Under the pieces are notes generated by a model. That model had not been told where the DNA came from. It was given only the letters and a program-made list of their open reading frames with translations, and did no database searches. A stretch of DNA of 64,000 nt from Hermatobates lingyangjiaoensis (taxonomy: Eukaryota > Arthropoda > Insecta > Hemiptera > Hermatobatidae). This document shows positions 34,046-47,838 of the stretch, piece after piece. Position 1 is the first letter of the stretch, and every line of letters starts with the position of its first letter. A program made the position numbers and the translations under genes. The DNA lies in contig JAPFBL010000070.1 in NCBI GenBank assembly GCA_026182355.1, positions 1,573,501 to 1,637,500 of the forward strand, in the 5' to 3' direction.

Positions 34046-37000
34046 ATGTTTGTAGTGTAAGGAATATTTCTTCAAATATTTCACCATAAGGAAACCATAT
34101 TCTCTAAAAACAGGAGTCTGTGTGATATATCCTGCAGATAGTTGATGTATTCATATAGGTAGTGTTAAGCAACAGATTTCATTGGCTTATGTAGTCTTTG
34201 CAATATCTGGTTAATTTTGTTTGTGAACCAAATTACCACTAGACTTAATATCAAATATTTCTATTTGGTAGTGAAATGAAGTTTATGGATTGCACAATGG
34301 AAAAAATGTTTCCCCTTATTTGGGCGCAGGCTCTACTTCTGAAGGGAATTGATTACACCGCACAAAGTTAAATAACAGTTCTTTTTTTTAAAAAAATTAA
34401 GATTTATGATGAAGGATGAACTCAAATGTTCTTCTTGCCTCAATTTTTGTATTTCATTAACTGTGACGGAACTAATTTTGCAAACAATGATGAAAAACCT
34501 TTTCTTTCTAAATTAAAAAATAACATTTGGCGGTTCAAATTGCATAAGACAGAAATGAAGGAAGGTCTTTAGAATCGCTCACAGACCGATACAATCTGAG
34601 ATCTCATTAGAACAAATGTTGGATTTTTTTTTTTTTTTTTTGGTCATTATAAAAGCTTTTTATGTAAATTTTTATATAAACTTTTCTTATTAAGGTTACT
34701 GGCTTAAAAAATGTTTGCAACACAGTACACCACAACATATAATCCTGTGGATTCTATAATGATGAATACCAGTTGCAGCTTCTACTATATGTGAGAAAAT
34801 GCTGCATTCGCTCTATTGTTCACAGATACTACATTCTGCTTGTACTGTAATAAGCATAATGTCAAACCTGATTTTATGAAATGCTCAATTTCATAAAAGT
34901 GTTTCTTGTTTTTCAACTTATAGCAAACTGTGTTATTTAAACTATTTAGCAGCATTAATTTATTTTGATTTTTTTTTTTTTTTAGACAGCTATAATTTTG
35001 AAAAAATATCGTACTGATTGATATAAAAGTTGCTTGAGTATAAATGGATATTTGCAAGTATGGAGCAAAAAGTTAAAAAAAAAAACTGAGTTAGGGTATC
35101 AACATAGCTGCCAACTAAGTCATAAGCTGTCGGAATGTGATAGCTTACTTTGTCAGATAATCCTGTTCAGAAACCAACTCACTCTAAAAACCGTTTAGTA
35201 TTTCAAATTACTATTTCTTTAAAGCATTCCAAATATATTTATATAATACAGAAATGTCATCATTGTTAAGTTTGGTTTAAGTTTAAAAGATTAACTGAAT
35301 TTCTGATTTATCACTTTAGTTGATCTCTTTAGAGGCTCGTTACAAAATTAATTATAAACGTAACAATACATTGTCCGTTTTTAGTGCTTTTAATGCTAGG
35401 AAATGAGTAAAAAAAAGTATAGACGATTTTGCTGGATACCATTCATTGATTCTGGCAAAGGCGATGTATATGGAAAATGTAATAGACACTTTTATCATTT
35501 TTATAATTCGTTTAAGATAATTGTAAGCTGGCTCAGAAATCTTCCTTCACAGAAATCTATTCAATAAAAATATTTATATAAATGAATACATGCTGTTGTA
35601 GATCAGTAATACGTTCAAACTAAAGGTTTTATGTAGAAAAATTGGGGAATATTCATTAAAGTGAAGGCTATTTTAAACTGCTCATGTAGTCACGATACTA
35701 TTCATTGGGGTGTATGAAATATTAATCTTAATTAATTTTATATACCGGTATATTACCTGTATATCAAACACGTTATCGAGGAAGTACTTTACTTAAGCCC
35801 CCAGAAACACAGGTTTTGGCTAATACTCTATTTTACACTATGAATAAGTCAAATTTTTTCTTTCATTATTGTGGCCAAAGTATAAATAGAATTTTTTAAA
35901 TGCTGTTATCAAAATAAGTCATTTCACCTGCGTACATAAGTACCAGATTTATTTTCCGTACTTACAGGATAAAAAAGTTACTGAAGAAGTCTTGGCATAA
36001 ACAATGTTTTGCTGCAATAACCAACTCATCTAATACGTGTTATTCTTTATTAGGTTTATCTAATGTAGAAATCGTTATACTCTTATAATTTATTGAACCA
36101 TAAACTTAAAGTTTCAACAAGAGGTAATAAAGTCTAGATCACGTTTACTTTTATTCGCCAACTGAACTCTCAAATTTTTTAAGGCTTCAACTAAGAAGGA
36201 CGTGACAATCAGTTTTTATTAATGTTCTAGGCTTACATAAACAGATGAAGAACTGTGTAACTTTTCAATTTATAAATATTTATTTATTATGTTGTTCCAA
36301 TGATCTGTTTATATTGAGGTAATTCTGAAGAAAAATGTTATTTTTTAGATATCCATTTCCATCCATGAATATATATTGTTTACATGGACAATTTACTAGT
36401 TTTCTATGGTTAAGTACATATAATATAACAGCAGGTACATAATATGGACCTTAACTTAAATTCAATCTAATAAACAATTTAATAAATTTATATGAATAAA
36501 ATAATGTATTTATTCAATTTGACTTATTAATTTTTTCCGGAAACAAAGTTCACTCGATTTAAAATTACTTGATTAACTTTACAAAATTAATGCATTTAAA
36601 AATAAAATATGCAATATTCATTCTCTATACAACTTAAGAAAAATTACTGCTGTTACCGACATTTCAATAAATCTATCGATAAATTGAGTATTCATGAAGT
36701 TTATTACATGTGTACTAGATGAGTACATCAGAGATGTTAATTACATGTAGTGATGCTAGAGGAAGTTCATTTTTTTATTGTTTATATATTTTATTTTGAA
36801 ATAACATTGCAAATGAATAAGTATATAAACAGTATACTAAAATTGATTCGCTAAAGTCGTGAACTAAAAGGGTCAGGCTAACTGCTAGTTGTGAACAAAC
36901 TGAAATGAAGGCCTCTTTAGTTTGCTAAAGTGTCTCTTAAATCTGCATCAAGTGCTCTTCTCAAAGGAAATTAAAATCTTTATGTCTATAATAAACAAAG

Positions 37001-37439
37001 ACAAGCTACTCCCATTTCCTGTAAATCAACCTGCCCTTTGCCACTCTTCAATGAAGCTATCTTTGTCCACAAAATTTCTTAGCGCATACTTAAAAATTTT
37101 TGGAAATAGGGATATTTTTTTAATTAAAGGAGCGTCTTTAAATGAAATTAAAAGTTCGTGTTTGACATTATTAATATAATAATTTTAAAGAAATTAAAAC
37201 ACCAAAGATTAAAGTCATTTGTTTTAATTTAATATACATTTTTTTTCAGTATGCTAAGCGAAGCAAATCAAAGCAGACTTCAGAATAAAATAATTTGTAA
37301 TATTATAAAGCTTGATTAAATGTATTGTGGAAGGCATATGAACCAGACAACAAAAAAGGGTTTGTTAATCTATCAAATTACGAATGAACTGAATTAGAAT
37401 GTTATTTCCTATCTCTAGGAATGAAATATTATCTTAAAA
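34046..37439. other. AT-rich stretch without a gene
   Basis: No supportable feature; frames at 34785 and 36922 lack domains. Confidence 0.45.
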
Positions 37440-39200
37440 TGTAATTTTTTTCATTTGATGAAAAAGACCGATATTGAAATAGTATACCAATCCCTGCTAA
37501 AACTAAAAGAAGAGGATATAATGAGTATTTATCTCTACCTGCACGATCAACTGAAAGCAGAAGCCTTGAAAGAAAGGTATTTTAAATCTAGAAAATTCCT
37601 TAATAAAAGACAAAAGTGTTTTAAATATAGAAAATTCCTTACTAAAACAACTTACCTAATAACAAAATCTCGAAAATTCCTAACTAAAAGCTTAAGCACC
37701 ACCCCTAAAACATAAGGAAAATAAAGATATAACAATAAGGAAAGCGGAAGAAACGAGTACATTTGTTATCCTCAACACCTGTGAATGAACTAGATGATCA
37801 TAAGTAACACCTCCAAATTAACACAGCCCGAATTAAGTAACACAGCCCGATTAAAAAGCGAAGTAAATAAGATCATTTGAGAAGCTAATGAGAACAAAAA
37901 AAGTGACGATTCTCCAACCAGTTGTTGGTGAATGATCAACAATGTATAACGTTAAAACGCAAGAGGCAGGTAACAAACTATAACCTATTATATCTCAAGT
38001 TTGCACACTCAGATACAGTCAAAATTTTAAATAGTATAACATCACAGTGCCTACCAGTCACCTGCATGTTACAGTCAACCGACAACTTTCTTGAAATTAT
38101 AAGAGCCTTGAAATTTGTCGAACGAAAGAAATTCTAGCCTTACTGGAAGTTGAATCACTATTTACCAATATTCTCGTAAGACGATCAAGAACATCTGGAA
38201 TAGAGCGTATAACCATTATTCCTCTACCACCACCATTTGGACGAATATTTTAGAATAATTATTACTAACATGTACTACAAAATACCTAAAAGTAATATGT
38301 ATGGAAAACTATATTACCAATTATATGAAGTACCCATGGGCACATGGGTTTGCCTCTAGGAGTTAGTTTCGCTAGCTACTATTCGTGTAGTCTGGAAAAC
38401 AAAATAATAATTTGGTAAAAAAGGATAAGCCATTAATGTAAGATCGTTATGTTGACGACTATTTGTTAGTGACTATTAACGAGCAACAATAACTATATTT
38501 AAAGAAAGAAATTGAACAAAATTCTGAACCTAAACTAACATGCAACGTTGAAAATAGCAACAACTTCAATTTTCTAGACGTCCGTATAAGGTAAACTGGC
38601 AATAGTTATTCTGCATCCATATTTTTCAAATCCTAAAACAGTGGCATGTATGCAAATAGTAAACATGAGTGCATTGAAAAACGGCATCATAAAAGTATCA
38701 CTCTATAGAACGTACAAAATGACTTCAAACTGAAACACTTTCAATACAACTGTCGATAAACTTAATTCACTTTTCTAAACTAAACTAAACCTAATCCAAG
38801 AAGGAAAAGAGCAGGGCAACAATTACAAAATCATGTATGAAAACTAATTTTCTGAAAGATTCAAAACTGACGACAAATTAATGATGACTATAATAAAGAG
38901 CAAAATTGGATACTAAAATACAAAAGACAGTTTAAACATCATTATTTATTATAACAGCGGAACCACGAGATACTTATTTGTAAAAAACAACCCCAGAAAC
39001 GATCAGCATAATCTGATATACAAGTTCATTTTGAGTTAAATATGTTCATTCAGTTAAATATCTCATATATATATTTAAGATTGCCAAGACATCTCACTGT
39101 ACACAGAAACAAGAAAAACATAAATTAAAAATATTGTGTGAAACTTAAGTACGAAACATAAAAATAATATAACAGAGAGGTATGAAAAAAAGATTAAAAC
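37440..39200 (+). pseudogene. Penelope-like element, decayed
   Basis: Plus-strand pieces in PLE order: an N-terminal frame (37455-37715) starting MMKKTDIEIVYQSLLKLKEE; a KAEETSTFVILNT segment near 37740-37790; VESLFTN near 38145-38170; MGLPLGVSFASY near 38345-38385; RYVDDYLLVT with the catalytic YVDD box at 38442-38475; NNFNFLDVRI near 38560-38590. Near 39000-39100 IYKF followed by SYIYLRL may be the decayed GIY-YIG domain. RT motifs and order match PLE reverse transcriptase. Many stops separate the pieces, so it is an old inactive copy. Confidence 0.65.
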
Positions 39201-39209
39201 TAATAGAAG

Positions 39210-39976
39210 TCCTGTCTCTACATATATTCTAGAGAAAGCACCGCAAATAAATGAATCTTTAAAAAATAAATGTTGTATTAATATAGAGGAAATCTGTAAT
39301 CAATAAGGGAAGAGTTTAAAAATAAATTCCCTCTTAGCACGGGTACTGCTCACGAGGAAACTATAAAAAAAATATTATTTAGGAAAATGAAATCCCATAT
39401 TGCATTCCCATTTATTTAGATTGTCCTAATTCAAACTATCTATATGAGAGTGCAAATGAAAAGCTTTTAAACCTGTTCGAAAGCAAGTCCAGCAAAAATG
39501 AAATTAAATATGGATTAGCTGCGGAATGTGTGGCCAAATATAATGGCACACATCACAGCTCTACAAAACGTTCCCTCATACCTTCTGCTGGGTAAAAGGG
39601 CCAATATTAATATCTCAATATTAAAAGACGGCAGCCTCTCCACCCTAAAAGTTGGCAAGTTTTGGCATTCATAAGGATAAAAAAAAAAGTTATGTAACGA
39701 AAAAAATATAATAAATAAATACTGGCCTGAACAGAGTATCCAGGTTAGACATATGCTTTCACTTTTAGGGCCTCTTTGTGTAGGAACTTGGACGTGAAGA
39801 TGTTTATGGTTTCGAAAATCGTTTGTTAGTAAATTATTCACTGTAGTATACATCAACATAAAAAATCAGTCATTCTTAACCTAATAAAACATAAAAAAAC
39901 CTACTTTAACTGTTTGTTTCGAATATCTGTGTATGAATTCATGTATTATGTTTTTTGTTGCTAAATTATATAGTTA
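39210..39976. other. Possible PLE remainder, then AT-rich DNA
   Basis: A short open piece near 39395-39570 (YLDCPNSNYLYESANEKLLN) may belong to the element before it. No feature is supported after that. Confidence 0.25.
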
Positions 39977-40303
39977 GGTTAGGTTAGGTTGCAGTGGCAG
40001 TCCCACAAGGGAACACATGTAGGCTGAGCATTGGGCCTTTGTGATACCACACAATGAAGATTGATTCTCTAGAGGTGGAGTCCTAAATTTGGCCTAACTC
40101 AAGTATATTTAGAGTAGGGATCTTTAACGAGTAGCTGACATCGTATAAGCTCGGGACCGACGGTTTATCGTCCTTCTCCGATGGACGATGTGCTCAGATT
40201 TATTCACCACTCGCGTCAATAAATCGAGGACCAGATGGGGATCGAACCCCGGTCCTATCAGTTCAGAAGCGAGTAAGTTAATGACTGAGCTAACCTGGCC
40301 CCC
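39977..40303 (-). mobile_element. tRNA-derived SINE with TTAGG tail
   Basis: Full-length copy of the family: minus-strand head with A and B boxes, common body, and a tail of three TTAGG-type units. A 13-bp duplication with one mismatch flanks it (39964-39976, 40304-40316, AATTAWATAGTTA). Confidence 0.9.
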
Positions 40304-43300
40304 AATTAAATAGTTAAGTTACTATGTTATGATAAATTGCAGGAAATTATCAGCGCGTAATAGTGCTTACTTTTTTCTTATATTAATAAACTGCTTGCTA
40401 TAACTTGTAATTGATAATTTCCATCTGATTGATTAAATCGTTCGTTATTTCATTCTGTTAGATTTTATCCACTCCAGTTTTATCTAATTCACTGAGTTCT
40501 GCAAACGACAATTTCCATCTCTTTTTTTTTTTTTTTTATTCAAATCCACTTAAAATGAAATCTCTGGGATCAATCATAACTGAATTGCATTGAATGTGAC
40601 TCTTTGGTTTAAAAGCAGCCACAAAAAGAAGAACACCAAAAATATTCCTACAATACTTTCAATAATTTGTATGATCCATAGTTATGAGTATATTATTAAG
40701 AAATATTTCATGACAACTCGGAAACTCAAATTATTGAATTACGAGTCAACATTTCTTATTCGGATTTGACAATCATCTATAATTCTACAAACTTGTTCAT
40801 TGTTCATATATAGTTTAAAAGTTTTGAACTCTTCAACTAAACGTGTAATTGCAGCTTTGGACTTCCTTGGAATACTTGAGAGATTTGTCTTTCTTAACCA
40901 GAACTTAACCAGAATAGAAATGCTGCAATATGAACTTTTTTTAATTTGGTGAAGCAAATGTGTTCTATCAAATAATGAACATAATACAGTTAAGGATGGT
41001 TGTAGAATACACAATAGTGAAATTCATGGTACCAACCATAAATTTTGATACGTAAATTGATATACTATATTGATACTTTTAGTCATCTGTATTATTTAAA
41101 TATTTCTTTATAAAGACATTGTATTTCCTACAAAAAACAATTCATTAGTGTAAAATCAGAATGTTCTAATTGTAAGTTCAGAATGAAAAAATAAATAAAT
41201 ATCTACTTTTATCAAATTTGACAATGATTTGTGAATTTTATTCAACTTTTTGCCAATTCAGAGATATTTACAAATAAACAATTTTGAACAAATTATTGTT
41301 TATAAAAATATGAAATAATAACTTATAATAACAAAGAAAACTGGTTGAAATTTAATAATGATGGATAGGATGAAATTACCTTCTACTTGGAAGAAATTGT
41401 GGAACAATCACTCTTTTAATTAAAACTTGGATCAAATTAAATTAAATCCATTGTTTTGAAAGTTTAATATAAAATATTTACATGGGTAGGAAGGTATTCA
41501 TGAACACTGGTAAAATTACTTCAACGTCAAATTAATTTATGAATCATTGGTAAAAAGAAAATTTTTTATTTTGGTTTTCAACTTTATTATTTTCAAATAT
41601 TCAAACGAATTACTGTTTTCTTTTTTCTCTTACTTCTCTTTTATTCGTTGGTATATCGGTATTGGTCAGTTCGTAGTAATTTTGTGAAGCTCCTGTGTCT
41701 TTTTACTAATAAACACAATAAAATTAAAAAAGGTTGCAAATCACACTAGCAAAATTCATAGGTACACCCATAAAATTAAAAATTTTGTTATTATTATAAA
41801 TAACAATTCAATTGAAATTTTGTGCAAACTCAAATCCGACATTATAGAAATGGCAAGACATGTAAACCAATATTCAATACAGGAAGCTTTCCTATTAATT
41901 AATAATAATATTTGTTTAATTTATTAATAACTATTTGTATTAATAATTAATATTAATCATTTTATTAAAATAATGAAAATTTGCGAAATAAATTATTATT
42001 ATTATTATGGTTTTATCCTGATTATACGTAATTAATCCATAATTACTATACTCAATGCTGTGGTATACTGTAAATATGTGACATGATTTTTTTTCATCGT
42101 TTAATCAAAGTCATTCAGAATAACAAACCTTCGAAGTTTTGCCAACTATTCTAAATAATCATTTGTAAAATATTGTTATGCTAAAAAATGCTAAATAACA
42201 GTTTCATTTTCTGAAAATGTAGTTACTACATAATCTATATTATATAATGGGTTTACAAAGTTGGATATAATTATAGTTGGGTAATTAACAAAGTAGGATA
42301 GACTATTGTAATTAATTAAATATGTGATGTTCTGTTACTACCTGATAATCACACTCAGTATCATTGTTTCGAATTATAAAAAGGTCCTGAAAAAAGATTT
42401 TAAAAACGGTTAAATCATACTGAGCTCTAATGTAAAGCGACTTATAAAAATTTTATTTCACGAATAAGAAATTATATCGACTTAAGTTTGCAGAACTATA
42501 ACTGTTTTTTCTATTCATGTGAATATGTACTTTGTTTCCACACTCTCATTTCTCTGATGAATCAGAAATAAAAGGTTCAGGAATTCAACTGAAACATACT
42601 TTTAATTTCATGTTTATTCAACCTGAACACATAAACATAATTTTCCTGATGGAAGTAAGATAGTTAAATTCCGTTTAAATTTACCATCTAACCAAGTAAG
42701 ATTTTTTTTTAACATGAAAATATCTAAAAAACCCAGTTATTAACACGAAATTAACTGTAAGAAAAGACTATGGAACAATCAAACAAACAATTTTATTATG
42801 TGGAAAAACATCATGCTAATTTCTTTACTAATTATTTTATTTTTTGAAAATATTCATGTAAAAAAAACTCTCACTTTACTATTAGTAAAGAAATCTTAAG
42901 TAATTATGAACAAATTTTATTTGATATTTCAGATTCCCTTTTGACCGTTTAGGCCAAGAACCCCTTTTTAATGTTTTCTTTATAATGTCAGCACCTTAGA
43001 TATAGGAGATGAGAGGTGTGCATCTAATATTCTGTAACCATACTACAGGTGACCACTTAATGAATCATTTTTATATTATTCTCATAAATATCTCTTAGAG
43101 TGTAGAAGAGCAGTAAATGTTTTTCAAAATGCTCCCTCTAAGAAGTTTACTTGGTGGCCTATTAATATATTTTGAAGCATTAATACATTTTGAATAATAT
43201 CTAGAGAAAGGAAAAAAGTTTTCAAATATGTTTGCTCAAATGACTTATTAAAGATAAAAATTTTGTTTACTGTTTACTTTTAATCGCATCATTTTGAAAC

Positions 43301-46300
43301 ATTAGGTATTTATGAAAACAGTTTATAAAAATAAATAAATTGAAGTAAAATGACTGTTAAGTGGCATAGAATACTGAAGTAAGCATCAAATCCATCAATC
43401 AAACTGATACATACTAAGGTTGTGTTTTTGGCAAACATTCTGAGATAACAACAAAACTCACTCATTTGTTACAAAATTTCAAATTTCTATGTACGGAAAA
43501 TTAATTTTTTTTTTTAATAAAATCTTATTGTAAATTTCTTCTTGGATCAAACCGACAGACTCGAGACAATTCATGAAATACAGTATTATATTAATCTTTC
43601 ATTGTTGTTAAAAACTTGAACAATAATCTGTGTTATTAACAATAATAGATAATTGATAACAGATGACACTTTTCCTACTCGTGATCGGTCTATTGACCGA
43701 TCAATAACAAAGAATTATTAAACTCTTTATTATTGATAAATAAAGAGTTTAAATTTTAAATTTAAATATTGAGCTACAATAGCCCTTATCCAGCAATAGC
43801 TTCTGGATTGGGTTATTGCCCAATCGTCCCTTAAGTAACTTTAGAACACGAAAAATATTTACAGTATAATAAATTAAAGATGCAAACCACATTCTTAGAG
43901 CTTTAATTTGTTCATGAACAAGTTTGAAATTGATAAAAACTTTTATTTTTCAAGTTTAAACTAATAATTACATTAAAGATGTTGTGATGATAAGAAGCAA
44001 CGCATTACGAATATTGATATTAAATCATACCATTATCTTATAGACGTCAATATAGATAAATATTAAATAATGATAATGATATTCTGGGCAGCTGTTCAAG
44101 CCTAAAAGTTCCAGCACGGAGTTAATTATACATTTGGCATGGTGCCCATCTATGCAATCAAACTTCAAGTTTTTGCTAATTATAAGATTTATCTCTTACA
44201 TGTTTTTATTGAATGTCATTTAATGTATGCATTCAAGAAATGAAATGTTTATTTTATTGCCATTAGAAGTGGTTAATTTTTTTTTGGAGAATTTTCTATT
44301 GATGGATTATTGAAACAACAAAATGAAATTTAGTGGTCTATGAAACAATGCACAGCTTCTGATTCATCGATTAAGCTTTGATTATAGCCTTGTTTCCCCT
44401 TACCTAGTTAATCGAAATGTTAGCTGTTTTCCGATTGATAAAATCCTGCCTGTATTCAAAGGTGAAATATTGTTGATGACCCAATACAAGCTTTTTATGC
44501 CTCAGCGCTCCATATAGAATGGCAGAGAATCTAGCCTATTATTACAAGCCTACCAAATGGTCGGATTGTGAATCAGCCACATTCCATAAATACAGCCGGA
44601 GAAAAAATGACAGGCTCTAAATAAATTAAACTTTCACCGGTAAATAACTCAACTGGACTAATAACGGGTTAAATTTAGTGACTTTTTCTCTTGTTTAGCC
44701 TATAAACATATCTTATTTACCTTAAATATGTCTCATTACAATTCAATCAACTATGGAAAACGAACTTACAAAGAGAGAATTACTTTGTCCTCTTACCTAT
44801 ATTGTTTCATAAAGACCAAAATTCTATTATGATTGCAAACGTCTAAGTCCAACTGGAATGATAAGACTAAAGAAATTAATTTTTCAGATTTTAAGTTCTC
44901 TAATGACTTTCATAAATTTACAGAAAAAAAGTACCTGTCACACCTAAAGTTTTAGGCTCGATTTGACCAATTTATTTATCCTCTACAAGGAGATTGGCTC
45001 GCATTTAAATATAATAATGTTATCAACAGTTCTATACGGAGTCTGCATTTTTCGAATGATACCAAATACAGCTTCTGTACTTAGTAGTCAAGCAAACACA
45101 TTTCTAATGGGTTTTATAAACCCATTTGAAGATGTAGTATTTTTTTACAATATATGTTCAGTTTAAATGAGTTTTAAAAACTAAAGTGTGAACAATGTTT
45201 TATAAAGAAAGAGTGCTTTGTTCTAAACCTATTTATCAGTTCAACTTCTCTGAAAACTGAGGTGAGTGGTGCAATAGTGCTTGAGATTGCAGGTTGTTTG
45301 TGTGGTTTTAACATTTCAAACTTGTTTACTAACTCATTCCCACGTATTCGCTTCATTTCTAGTAACAGCATGAAATTCAAATATTTACTGTATTTTCATT
45401 ATTAATTTATAATCCGTCAATATATCAGTCTAGAGCTGTTTTATGGTTATTAGAAGGGTATTATATTAAGGAGTGGAATTTCAACAGGCACAGTAATATG
45501 AGTGCTATCTCAACTGATAAGTTGCGACTTAGGTTATTTAAGATACAACGCTACCCAAGTATCAACTAACAAATCATTAATTTCGTTTATTTTCTAACAT
45601 ACACGCTTATAAGGACATCCACTCTTTTAGTGCTGTTCAAGGGGCGGAAATTGTGGTTTATTTATTATTTGCCATCCATTTTAGTAATGGGCTAACTACA
45701 TTACTTGTGAATTCAAAATTGTTACAATTTTAACTTGTTAAATTTACAATTTTTAATTTTGTTAAATTGTTATAATTGTATGTCTGGTTTTAAGTTACAA
45801 GGATTTATCACGGCATTTGATCCATTCAGTTTGGAAATACTTTTTTTAAAAAATAAGATATCGATTAGAATCCGTTTTTTTTTTAAAATATTTTGCTCAA
45901 AGATTTACAAATCCTAGTGGCATACCATTTATTTCAATCTGTCTCAACCACCAAACAAAAATGAATGAAAAAAAAAAGGAAAAATAGAATCACCTTCCAA
46001 TGAATTTATGAATATGTGCTATTATATTTTTTTTCTTAAACGGATCCTAGATGGTTGCATAATATATTGCTAAATATTTTATAACAGAACAAATCTCTGC
46101 TTACTATTTATGGCTGCTTAATGCTAGACAAACATGGAGTAGCTATATACAAAGTGGAGAGTCCCTTGTTTTGCTCTTTTTTACATGTCTGCTTTTAACT
46201 AGATGACGTCTACATAATGTATAAAAACTAGATTAACAACAATTTTAAAACGTATATGTCTAAATCTGTTTTTAGCATAAATATGTTCAAAAATGTTGTT

Positions 46301-46354
46301 ATTAACATATTGCTGTTAAATTCTTTCATTAACACCTCTATAAAAAATAATTAA
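40304..46354. other. Long AT-rich stretch without a gene
   Basis: About 6 kb scanned on both strands. Only a small perfect hairpin at 43682-43703 (TGATCGGTC/GACCGATCA) and A/T runs were noted. Short frames (40739, 44963, 45174, 45735) lack domains or splice context. Confidence 0.45.
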
Positions 46355-46945
46355 TCTATATAAATAAAATAATGATTTTGTCTGTACTTCTTTCTCATCA
46401 CTAATCACTCTCTTTACTGACTTGTAAGTTCTTTCCTCGGTATGATATATCGTAAGAACTTATTTGTTGATTTTTTTCTTGCCTGTTCATATTAAGGGCT
46501 GAGAATTGCTGTTCACAAAACTATTTATTCTTCATAGATAGTACATCTTGAACTCTGGGAAACTCCTTTTCAATGATGTCAAATACGCTTTATATTCATA
46601 TGCTCCAATGAAATTAAAATCAACTAACAATGCCTACTTTCCACACCTGTGTATTTTCAAAAAAACTTTTGTGTGAAGTTAGAAAAATACAGCTTAAAGC
46701 CCCATAACTTCGCTTCTGTGCTGAATTATCAATCTATTAAGAGCCTATATTTTTAGTTAGGCATACACAAATCCAGTATCATAGTTTCACCTCGCTATGT
46801 CTTACGGTGGCTGAGTTTACTTGTCACAAACGTTTTTGCTTTAAACGACCATAATGTGACTTCTACGTTGAATTTCCAATCAATTCAGAGCCTATATTTT
46901 AAGTTAACCTACACAAATCTACTGTAAAAGTTTCAGCTTGTATGA
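46355..46945. mobile_element. Rearranged Helitron 5' region
   Basis: 46355-46387 is a plus-strand Helitron 5' end (A|TCTATATAAATAAAATA, then GATTTTGTCTGTAC). From about 46388 the sequence matches 30418-30860 in the same strand sense, where the Helitron runs on the minus strand. The 5' end is thus fused head-on to an inverted internal segment. Part of that segment is duplicated in diverged form (near 46715 and 46870, GAATTATCAATCTATTAAGA and similar). Confidence 0.6.
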
Positions 46946-47101
46946 CTAGCACAGTCAACCAAACGTATCACGTCTGAAATGACGGATTTTAGTTAATCTG
47001 ATCCTGCAATCTGAGTGGCTCGTATTTTTAATTTGCACATTCTGATTGGATAAAGTTTTTCTCCATTTTTGTTTTATATATGTGTTCTTTTCCATATCAT
47101 T

Positions 47102-47139
47102 AACCCGATGATGACATGTGTAAAAGTCGAAAGCTTGTT
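47102..47139 (+). ncRNA. Hammerhead-like motif at a PLE 5' end
   Basis: AAC, CCGATGA, T, GAC with a 10-base loop and GTC, GAAAG, CTT, GTT. Stem I AAC/GTT and a 3-bp stem II pair; CTGANGA carries a C at its second position. Confidence 0.35.
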
Positions 47140-47323
47140 TGTGCGCGTTTTAACTTTTGTAAGTACTTGTTTTTTGTCACTGTAATTGTTTTTATTTTCT
47201 GTATTTGTTCTTAATTCATTGTAATTGTTGTTGTTTCTTATTTGTACTTTGTGTCGTATTAAAAAGTTTTGCCTTTTGTCTGGAAGTTGTGATTTTCTTT
47301 TTATATCTGCTCATGCCAAATTA

Positions 47324-47440
47324 AGATGTCTCTTGGGCAATTAATATGGCTTTTAACACCAGCCCACCGCAAGATTGTTCGTAAATTGGAGCAGACCAGC
47401 CCAAAAGTCGTTAACGCAGAGGCTGCTGTGTACTTTAATG
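47324..47440 (+). pseudogene. Possible PLE ORF N-terminus
   Basis: An ATG about 185 bases after the hammerhead-like motif opens a frame MSLGQLIWLLTPAHRKIVRK continuing LEQTSPKVVNAEAAVYFNE. A basic (R/K)-x2-R-(K/R)-L-E helix followed by K, A and F-N resembles the N-terminal region of PLE proteins, and a ribozyme-bearing leader followed by an ORF is the PLE layout. The frame is cut off by the TA-rich sequence and inverted repeat at 47445. The family assignment is an inference from a short match. Confidence 0.35.
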
Positions 47441-47456
47441 AAACATATATATATAA

Positions 47457-47609
47457 TCAAACCACAATATGAAATGGGGAAACAAGACTAAGATCATTCA
47501 ACCGTAACAAGCGGTCTTCGTCAGAGTTTGGGTTTTTGACTCTGACGAAGACCGCTTGTCACGGTTGAATGATCTTAGTCTTGTTTTCCCATTTCACATT
47601 GTGGTTTGA
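47457..47609. repeat. Palindromic repeat with two facing hammerhead-like motifs
   Basis: Arms of about 71 bp (47457-47527 and 47537-47609) are near-perfect reverse complements around a 9-base centre. The right arm carries GACT, CTGACGA, A, GACC...GGTT, GAAT, GATCTT, AGTC at 47538-47580, and the left arm its mirror at 47486-47527. Stem I GACT/AGTC is perfect. GAAT in place of GAAA would weaken or abolish cleavage. The right arm continues in the shared tail also seen at 4800. Confidence 0.7.
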
Positions 47610-47659
47610 TCATTGATTGTTATTTCACGTGTTTATGTGGAATCTTTATCTATCTATAT

Positions 47660-47702
47660 AAATATATAAATATATATATATATATTATATAATATATATA
47701 TA
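47660..47702. repeat. TA-rich microsatellite
   Basis: ATATATATA runs between the palindrome and the next hammerhead-like unit. Shorter TA runs also occur at 47940-47955 and 48144-48160. Confidence 0.8.
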
Positions 47703-47838
47703 CGGTACTGTTTTCTTGACCACAAAATATTAACAAACACTTTTTCTTTTTCTTTTTTTAAACAAATTGAATTGTTTATGATGTTTCTAAAGTAGAATGA
47801 CAAATGTTCATTATTTATTGTTTTTTTGTTAGTTTATA

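Noticed and set aside
39515..39859. 114-codon minus-strand frame
   Set aside because: No domain; antisense to sequence that may be the end of the PLE at 37440.
43682..43703. Small palindrome as a regulatory site
   Set aside because: A 9-bp hairpin in AT-rich DNA with no gene nearby; no functional context.
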